The position numbers and the translations under genes were made by a program. This document shows, piece after piece, positions 1-4,186 of a stretch of DNA of 8,327 nucleotides; position 1 is the stretch's first letter; each line of letters opens with the position of its first letter. The DNA is from Planctomycetota bacterium (lineage in GTDB: Bacteria > Planctomycetota > Planctomycetia > Pirellulales > Pirellulaceae). The stretch lies in assembly GCA_023430365.1 (NCBI GenBank), contig JAEZAS010000334.1, positions 1-8,327 on the forward strand. Direction: 5' to 3'. The notes beneath the pieces are model-generated. The model was not told where the DNA came from. It ran no database searches and worked only from the letters and a program-made list of their open reading frames with translations.

Positions 1-1119
1 TTGCGGGATAGCGAGGAGCGCTATCGGATGCTCGCCGAGTACTCGACGGATCTGATCGGCCGGCTGGATGAAAAAGCCACGTTTCTCTATGTCTCGCCGG
101 CTTGCCGCTCGATGCTCGGGTACGAACGGGAGGAGATGATCGGTCGCTGCGCGTTCGACTTTGTGCACGAAGAAGATCTGCCGACGCTCCTTCCGCAATG
201 GAACTCACTGGAGCGATTGCACCACGCCTTGGGAACCTATCGGATCCGCCGGGCGGACGGCGAGTATGTCTGGTTCGAGACTCGCGGCCAGCGCCGGCCG
301 GCGAAACAGGGACACGGATTCGAAGTGATCGCCACGTCGCGCGACGTTACCGATCGCATGGAAGCCGCCCGCAAGCTGCGGCAGCGCGAGCTCGAACTCG
401 CTCACGCAGAACGCCTGGGGACGATGGGGCAGATGGCGGCGGAACTAGCGCACGAGCTCAACCAGCCGCTGCAGGCGATCAGCAATTTCGCCGAAGCCGC
501 GATGCATTGGGTGGATCACCCGACGGACAATTTGGAACCCCTGCGGCGCTGGACGGGACAGATTTCGCAACAAGCGCGCAGGGCAGGGGAGGTCGTGCGC
601 CGCATTCTCAACTTCGTTCGCAAGGGAGAACTCGACCCCTCGGCGTTCGACCTCACCACCTGCGTGCGTGGGCTGCAACCGCTGCTGGATGTCGCCGCGC
701 GGAGCCACAGCGCCAAGATCGAGTATCGCCTGTCGAGTGAGTTGCCTGAGGTGGTTGCCGATCAACTCCTGATCGAGCAAGTCGTCGTGAACCTGTTCCG
801 CAATGCGCTCGAGGCGATGCTCGAGCAGCCGGTGGAACGGCGGATTGTCACCATCGAAACGTTCCGCGCCGACGATGAAAAGGTCGGCCTGGCCATCCAG
901 GACCGCGGCCGGGGGCTCGCGACCGAGGAAGTCGATCGCCTCTTTGAGCCGTACTTCACGACCAAGTCGGACGGCACGGGGATGGGGCTGGCAATCTGTC
1001 GCTCCACGATAGACGCCCATCAGGGGCGGATCTGGGCGGAGAACAACGAGCTGGGTGGCGCGACTTTCCGCTTTGTACTGCCGATCGAACCGCTTTACTC
1101 GGCACAGTTTCTGCGGTAA
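1..1119 (+). CDS. PAS-domain sensor histidine kinase, FixL/NtrB type (5' end missing)
   Basis: This is a sensor kinase that should autophosphorylate on histidine and pass the phosphate to a response regulator. A PAS domain with its PAC tail fills about residues 5-120 (it starts at the typical SEERYR and ends near TSRDVTDR). A short helix leads into the HisKA domain, where the H-box LAHELNQPL places the phospho-acceptor at His151; HELNQPL is typical of FixL-like kinases. The HATPase domain follows, with the N-box NLFRNALEAM (Asn268), G1 box DRGRG (301-305), F-box FEPYFTTK (315-322) and G2 box GTGMGLAI (325-332). All catalytic boxes are intact. No membrane segment is visible in the part present. 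Base 1 begins a TTG that could be read as a start, but it fits better as the leucine that usually precedes SEERYR, so I infer that the gene runs upstream, perhaps into further sensor domains. No cognate response regulator follows. The PAS ligand cannot be told; no haem-binding pattern is evident. Confidence 0.93.
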   Translation: MRDSEERYRMLAEYSTDLIGRLDEKATFLYVSPACRSMLGYEREEMIGRCAFDFVHEEDLPTLLPQWNSLERLHHALGTYRIRRADGEYVWFETRGQRRPAKQGHGFEVIATSRDVTDRMEAARKLRQRELELAHAERLGTMGQMAAELAHELNQPLQAISNFAEAAMHWVDHPTDNLEPLRRWTGQISQQARRAGEVVRRILNFVRKGELDPSAFDLTTCVRGLQPLLDVAARSHSAKIEYRLSSELPEVVADQLLIEQVVVNLFRNALEAMLEQPVERRIVTIETFRADDEKVGLAIQDRGRGLATEEVDRLFEPYFTTKSDGTGMGLAICRSTIDAHQGRIWAENNELGGATFRFVLPIEPLYSAQFLR

Positions 1120-1162
1120 TACGCGGGGCCGGCTGGCAAAACCGGTAGAACCGTCGGATTAG

Positions 1163-1191
1163 TTGCATGCCGAAATGCAGAGTATTAGCAT
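1163..1191 (+). promoter_or_regulatory. weak sigma70-like promoter candidate
   Basis: TTGCAT at 1163-1168 and TAGCAT at 1186-1191 are separated by 17 bases, with 3/6 and 4/6 matches to the vegetative consensus. The pair lies about 155 bases ahead of the gene starting at 1348 and overlaps a dyad. It is the best candidate I see in the 1120-1347 gap, but a match this weak is expected by chance. Confidence 0.2.
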
Positions 1192-1197
1192 AACGGC
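1169..1197. other. imperfect dyad in the 1120-1347 gap
   Basis: GCCG and ATGC (1169-1172, 1175-1178) pair with GCAT and CGGC (1188-1191, 1194-1197) around a symmetric AA/AA internal loop and a nine-base hairpin loop. It could be an operator or a 3' hairpin of the histidine kinase transcript. It lacks the T-run of an intrinsic terminator. Nothing else recognisable was found in this 228-base gap. Confidence 0.35.
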
Positions 1198-1334
1198 GGT
1201 AAGCTACACTCGTTTATCCCTTGGCGCAACTTCGTTTCGCACGCCCAGTTAGGCCTGCCGCTCGAGCCTCTGGAAGTTGGCTCTCGGTCGTCCCCGGCCA
1301 AGGCAACTTGAACCCCACTCGTTTTGCTCACTCT

Positions 1335-1338
1335 GGAG
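1335..1338 (+). promoter_or_regulatory. ribosome binding site GGAG that sets the start at 1348
   Basis: GGAG lies nine bases before the ATG at 1348. It lies downstream of the in-frame TTG at 1324, so that earlier codon is unlikely to be used. The choice of ATG 1348 also puts a clean basic-then-hydrophobic signal peptide at the protein N-terminus. Confidence 0.75.
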
Positions 1339-1347
1339 AATTGTTCC

Positions 1348-2952
1348 ATGTGGAAGGCTGCTCGCAGATTCGCCAGGCCGGTACTCGTATGGACAGTGGT
1401 CGCCCTGCTGTTCGTCGATTCGGCGCTGGCATGTCGTCTATTCGGTCGGCGGCATCATCGGAACTACTGCCCGCCCACTCCTTGCTACTGCCCGCCGCCT
1501 CCTTGCGGTGGTGGAATGATCTACCCCGGAGGCGACGTCTACCCCGGACCGATGGATCCGATGATGGGCCCTGGCGGCGGCAACTTCATTCCGCCGGGTG
1601 GCCCGGTTCTCGGTGACGGAGGGGGCGTTCTCGGCAATGGCCAGGACGGCGAGACCGTCGACGGCAACGACTCGATGCCGCCGCCGTCGCTGCGCCCGAT
1701 GGGACCGACTCCGGCCCGTGGCGCCGACCAGCCGCGTCCGTCGCGGCCCGATCGCGGCGCTCCACCGCCGGACGTCGAAGACGATCTGCCTCCGCGCTCG
1801 GCTCCGCCGCGCGAAGCTCCGCCGCCGACTCCCGAGCCGCGGCCGGAACCCGCCGAGCCCGCCCCGCCGCGTCCGGCTCCGCCGGCCGAAGATATGCCGG
1901 AAGCCCCGGCCGAACCTGCGCCTCCGCGTCCGGCCCCGCCCGCTCCGGCGGAAGAAGCCGCCCCTGCCGAGCCGGCTCCGCCGCGTCCAGCACCGCCGGC
2001 GCCTGCCGAAGAGAACCTCGACGATCTGTTCAATGCGCCGCCGGCCACTCCGCCGCGGGCTACGATGCCTGCTCCGGACGCCCCCGCTCCGGCTCCTCGC
2101 ACTCCGGCGCCTGCTCCGGCGGATGACGATCCGTTTGGCGCCGCTCCGGCAACTCCGCCGGCCGCCCCGGCGACGCCAGCGCCGGCTGCTCCCGCTGCTC
2201 CCGCTGCTCCCGCCACGCCAGCGCCCGCTCCGGCGGACGATGATCCGTTCGGCGCGGCTCCTGAGACGCCCGCTGCTCCGGCTCCGGCCCCAGCTCCGGC
2301 GACTCCGCCTGCTCCGGCACCGGCCGACGATGATCCGTTTGGCGCCGCTCCTGCGACTCCACCGGCTCCCGCCCCGGCGGCTCCTGCTGCTCCGGCGACC
2401 GATGACGATCCGTTCGGCGCTGTTCCGGCTACCCCGCCGGCCGCTCCCGCCGCTCCGGCGGAGCCGACCGAACCGGTAGCGACCGAAGCTCCGGCCAAGC
2501 CGGCTGCTCCGCCCGCCCCGGCTCCGGCCGCGGAAGAATCGCTCGACGACCTGTTCGGCGATGCTCCTGCAACTCCCGCCGCCCCGGCTGCTCCAGCGGC
2601 TGAGGAAGAAGCTCCGAAAGCCGATGCGGCTGACGAAGCTGCGAAGCCCGCCGAAGAGCCCAAGGCCGATGAGGCCAAGCCTGCTCCGGCGGACGACGAT
2701 CCGTTTGCCGACCCGTTCAAGATTTCCGCCGAGGGCCAGCTCCCGATGCGGGCCTGGGTCGACAACACCGGCAACTTCAAGGTCCAAGGTCGCGTGATCG
2801 CGATCCTCGACGGCAAGGTTCGCCTGCTGAAGGACACTGGCAAGACGACGACCGTGCCGCTGGATCGCCTCAGCGACGCTGACCGCGAGTATGTCGAGCA
2901 GCTGATGCAGCAGCACGGCGCCGGTGCGCTCGAGAAGCTTGCCGCCCGTTAA
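1348..2952 (+). CDS. secreted Pro/Ala-rich repeat protein with C-terminal SHD1 domain
   Basis: The 534-residue product begins with a signal peptide (basic MWKAARR, then a hydrophobic stretch) and a likely type I cleavage after SALA at residue 28. The mature N-terminus is rich in Cys and Pro (Cys29, 41, 46, 48, 53). Residues from about 95 to 450 are low-complexity Pro/Ala with Glu/Asp; they include three 19-residue tandem units and a ladder of LDDLF and DDDPF motifs. Residues 466-522 match the SHD1 (Sla1 homology domain 1) pattern: MRAWVDNTGNF, then GKVRLLKDTGK, then VPLDRLSDADREYV. SHD1 is abundant in planctomycete secreted proteins and in yeast Sla1 binds NPFxD peptides; its bacterial role is not established. 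The domain, the export signal and the repeats are what I see; a structural or cell-surface role is inference. The lipobox is poor because position -3 is Ala, so I do not call it a lipoprotein. The gene ends 68 bases before a strong terminator. Confidence 0.86.
   Translation: MWKAARRFARPVLVWTVVALLFVDSALACRLFGRRHHRNYCPPTPCYCPPPPCGGGMIYPGGDVYPGPMDPMMGPGGGNFIPPGGPVLGDGGGVLGNGQDGETVDGNDSMPPPSLRPMGPTPARGADQPRPSRPDRGAPPPDVEDDLPPRSAPPREAPPPTPEPRPEPAEPAPPRPAPPAEDMPEAPAEPAPPRPAPPAPAEEAAPAEPAPPRPAPPAPAEENLDDLFNAPPATPPRATMPAPDAPAPAPRTPAPAPADDDPFGAAPATPPAAPATPAPAAPAAPAAPATPAPAPADDDPFGAAPETPAAPAPAPAPATPPAPAPADDDPFGAAPATPPAPAPAAPAAPATDDDPFGAVPATPPAAPAAPAEPTEPVATEAPAKPAAPPAPAPAAEESLDDLFGDAPATPAAPAAPAAEEEAPKADAADEAAKPAEEPKADEAKPAPADDDPFADPFKISAEGQLPMRAWVDNTGNFKVQGRVIAILDGKVRLLKDTGKTTTVPLDRLSDADREYVEQLMQQHGAGALEKLAAR
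1849..2019 (+). repeat. three tandem 57-bp coding repeats
   Basis: Units begin at 1849, 1906 and 1963, exactly 57 bases (19 codons) apart. Each opens with the identical 13-residue block PAEPAPPRPAPPA, followed by six variable residues that usually include Glu. The amino acids are fully conserved across the 13-residue block, but synonymous codons differ between copies (for example CCG/CCA and GCC/GCT/GCA), which points to an older duplication kept by selection on the protein. Confidence 0.85.
2017..2715 (+). repeat. ladder of acidic-aromatic LDDLF / DDDPF motifs
   Basis: Within the Pro/Ala tract, LDDLF occurs at codons 224-228 and 399-403, and DDDPF at 259-263, 297-301, 327-331, 352-356 and 449-453, the last running on as ADPF. 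The first four DDDPF copies are each followed by G and then a Pro/Ala linker; their spacing falls from 38 to 30 to 25 residues. These motifs are almost the only aromatic residues in this part of the protein. Confidence 0.8.
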
Positions 2953-3010
2953 GAGAAGTAGCAGCCCCAAGGCCGCCCAACTGCCGCAAGCAACGGGGCG
3001 GCTGGCGATT

Positions 3011-3016
3011 TACAAT
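3011..3016 (+). promoter_or_regulatory. possible -10 element (TACAAT) ahead of the ThuA-like gene
   Basis: TACAAT matches the vegetative -10 hexamer in five of six positions. A start site about seven bases downstream would fall inside the terminator stem at 3020-3053. No convincing -35 hexamer sits 16-18 bases upstream, so this is tentative. Confidence 0.3.
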
Positions 3017-3019
3017 CGA

Positions 3020-3053
3020 GGCCGGATTGGCGCTTTGCCAGTCCGGCCTTTTT
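3020..3053 (+). terminator. intrinsic terminator of the SHD1-protein gene
   Basis: Bases 3020-3031 pair with 3037-3048 to give a 12-bp stem (one G-T pair) with a five-base loop, GC-rich at its base. It is followed at once by TTTTT at 3049-3053. This is a textbook rho-independent terminator 68 bases after the stop at 2952. It ends only 19 bases before the next start codon. Confidence 0.9.
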
Positions 3054-3072
3054 CGTTCAGGCGGAGTTCATC

Positions 3073-3915
3073 ATGTCGCCCTTCGGCCCGCACCGCGTTT
3101 TGTTTGCGCTCTTGAGTCTGATTGCCGTCGAGCTGTCTCTGGCGTCGTCGCATTCCGCGTTTGCCAAGGAGCCGAACCGGCCAACCCGGCTGCTGCTGCT
3201 CGCACAAGGGCCTGACGGCCATCCCGCCGGCACGCACGAGTATCGGGCCGGGCAGCGCGTGCTTAAAAAGCTGCTCAGCACGACATCCGAGTTGGAAGTC
3301 TCCATCCTGGAAGCCGGCGACGATTGGCCGACCGATCCGACAGTGCTCGACGATGCCGATGGCGTGGTGCTCTTCGTGTCGGAAGGGGCGAAATGGATCC
3401 ATTCCGACGATCGCCGGCGCGAGTTGTTCGCGCGCTTCGCGGAGCGGGGCGGCGGCCTGGTCGCCTATCACTGGGCAATCGGTTCGCGTACCGCGGAGCC
3501 GGTCGAAGGCTTCGTCAAGCTGCTGGGCGCCTGCCACGGCGGGCCCGATCGCAAGTACAAGGTGCTCGAAACGACGCTCCGACCGGTCGCCAAGGATCAT
3601 CCGATCACGCAGAGGCTGGAAGCGTGCCGCGTGAAAGAGGAGTTCTACTACAAGCTGAAGCATGAGCCGGTGAAGGGGCTCACGTGGCTGATGGAGGCCG
3701 ACATCGACGACGCTGGTCAGCCGGTCGCCTGGGCCCTGGACCGTGCCGACGGCGGCCGGTCGTTTGGCTTCAGTGGCTTGCACTATCACGACAACTGGTC
3801 GGAGCCGACCTATCAGCGGCTGCTGGCTCAAGGAGTGCTTTGGACGCTCCAACGCACGCCGCCGGAGCAGGATTTTCCGGCGAAGCTGACGGCGGAGGAT
3901 TTGAAGTTGCCGTAA
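3073..3915 (+). CDS. secreted ThuA-domain protein
   Basis: The 280-residue product has a signal peptide (hydrophobic core FALLSLIAVEL, likely cleavage after SAFA at residue 31), so it should act outside the cytoplasmic membrane. The rest is a ThuA-like fold, related to class I glutamine amidotransferase folds: a strand RLLLLAQ near 39-45, the DADGVVLFV strand at 94-102, the turn GGGLVAYHW (126-134), LLGACHGG (150-157), the HPIT motif (176-179), EEFYYK (189-194), PVAW (217-220) and GLHYHDNW (235-242). The C-terminal LTAEDLKLP ending is familiar from planctomycete members. The family was named from rhizobial trehalose/maltose use and members occur beside carbohydrate genes; the reaction is not generally settled, so substrate is unknown here. 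ATG 3073 is supported by GGAG at 3063-3066, six bases upstream. No carbohydrate gene is adjacent in this window. Confidence 0.9.
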   Translation: MSPFGPHRVLFALLSLIAVELSLASSHSAFAKEPNRPTRLLLLAQGPDGHPAGTHEYRAGQRVLKKLLSTTSELEVSILEAGDDWPTDPTVLDDADGVVLFVSEGAKWIHSDDRRRELFARFAERGGGLVAYHWAIGSRTAEPVEGFVKLLGACHGGPDRKYKVLETTLRPVAKDHPITQRLEACRVKEEFYYKLKHEPVKGLTWLMEADIDDAGQPVAWALDRADGGRSFGFSGLHYHDNWSEPTYQRLLAQGVLWTLQRTPPEQDFPAKLTAEDLKLP

Positions 3916-3973
3916 GCGGGCGGAGGGGCGAAGAGGCAAAGGGGCTAAGAGGCGAAGGGCTCGAGCTCGGGCT

Positions 3974-4175
3974 CGTTCCCACGTTCTGCGTGGGAACGCA
4001 CTGGTGGACGCTCTGCGTCCTGTGCCAGGGTCGGGATCATTTTTCGGCGACGCCGCTTACAACTCGAGAGTTGGTCGGCCGAAAAATGATCCCGACCCCT
4101 TCGGGCTGTCTTGAAGTCTCGACGCTCAGGACGCGGAGCGTCCGTGGGGGCGTTACGACGCTGAGCGTCGTAACG
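3974..4175. repeat. cluster of short palindromes between converging genes
   Basis: Four small hairpins surround a larger inverted repeat. Hairpin A has 10-bp arms at 3974-3983 and 3989-3998 (CGTTCCCACG). Hairpin B has 6-bp arms at 4006-4011 and 4015-4020 (GGACGC). Hairpin B' has the same arms at 4129-4134 and 4138-4143. Hairpin C has 12-bp arms at 4151-4162 and 4164-4175 (CGTTACGACGCT) around one base. B' is the reverse complement of B except for one loop base. The gap 3916-4186 holds no gene. Hairpin C lies 11 bases beyond the kinase stop and may end that transcript, though it has no T-run. The words resemble dispersed intergenic repeats known in planctomycetes; that likeness is from memory, not a search. 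Confidence 0.75.
4028..4098. repeat. perfect 21-bp inverted repeat with nested palindrome
   Basis: Bases 4028-4048 are the exact reverse complement of 4078-4098; the core is CGGGATCATTTTTCGGC. The 29-base spacer contains a smaller palindrome, CAACTC (4060-4065) against GAGTTG (4068-4073), so both strands can form a long hairpin with a secondary stem at its tip. It has no room for a protein and no flanking direct repeat I could confirm. It may be a small non-autonomous repeat, or serve as a two-way terminator between the converging genes. Confidence 0.85.
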
Positions 4176-4186
4176 AGAATGTCTGC

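Noticed and set aside
1..3. TTG at base 1 as the true start of the histidine kinase
   Set aside because: It coincides with the window edge and with the Leu normally preceding SEERYR in PAS domains; no upstream ribosome site can be seen.
1432..1434. Cys29 as a lipoprotein attachment site
   Set aside because: The preceding residues are A-L-A, with Ala at -3 and Leu at -2, a poor lipobox; type I cleavage after ALA fits better.
1598..2479. Plus-strand 293-codon Arg/Leu-rich frame inside the same gene
   Set aside because: It is a frame shadow of the repeat codons, extremely rich in Arg, Pro and Leu, with no start signal of its own.
1438..2970. Very long open frames (510 and 434 codons) on the minus strand opposite the Pro/Ala-rich gene
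   Set aside because: They arise because GCN/CCG codons read backwards as Gly/Ala/Arg/Ser codons without stops. The products are low-complexity and have no recognisable domain, while the plus strand has a signal peptide, ribosome site and SHD1 domain.
3974..4175. CRISPR array
   Set aside because: The repeats are palindromes of different sequence and spacing, without regular repeat-spacer units or cas genes.
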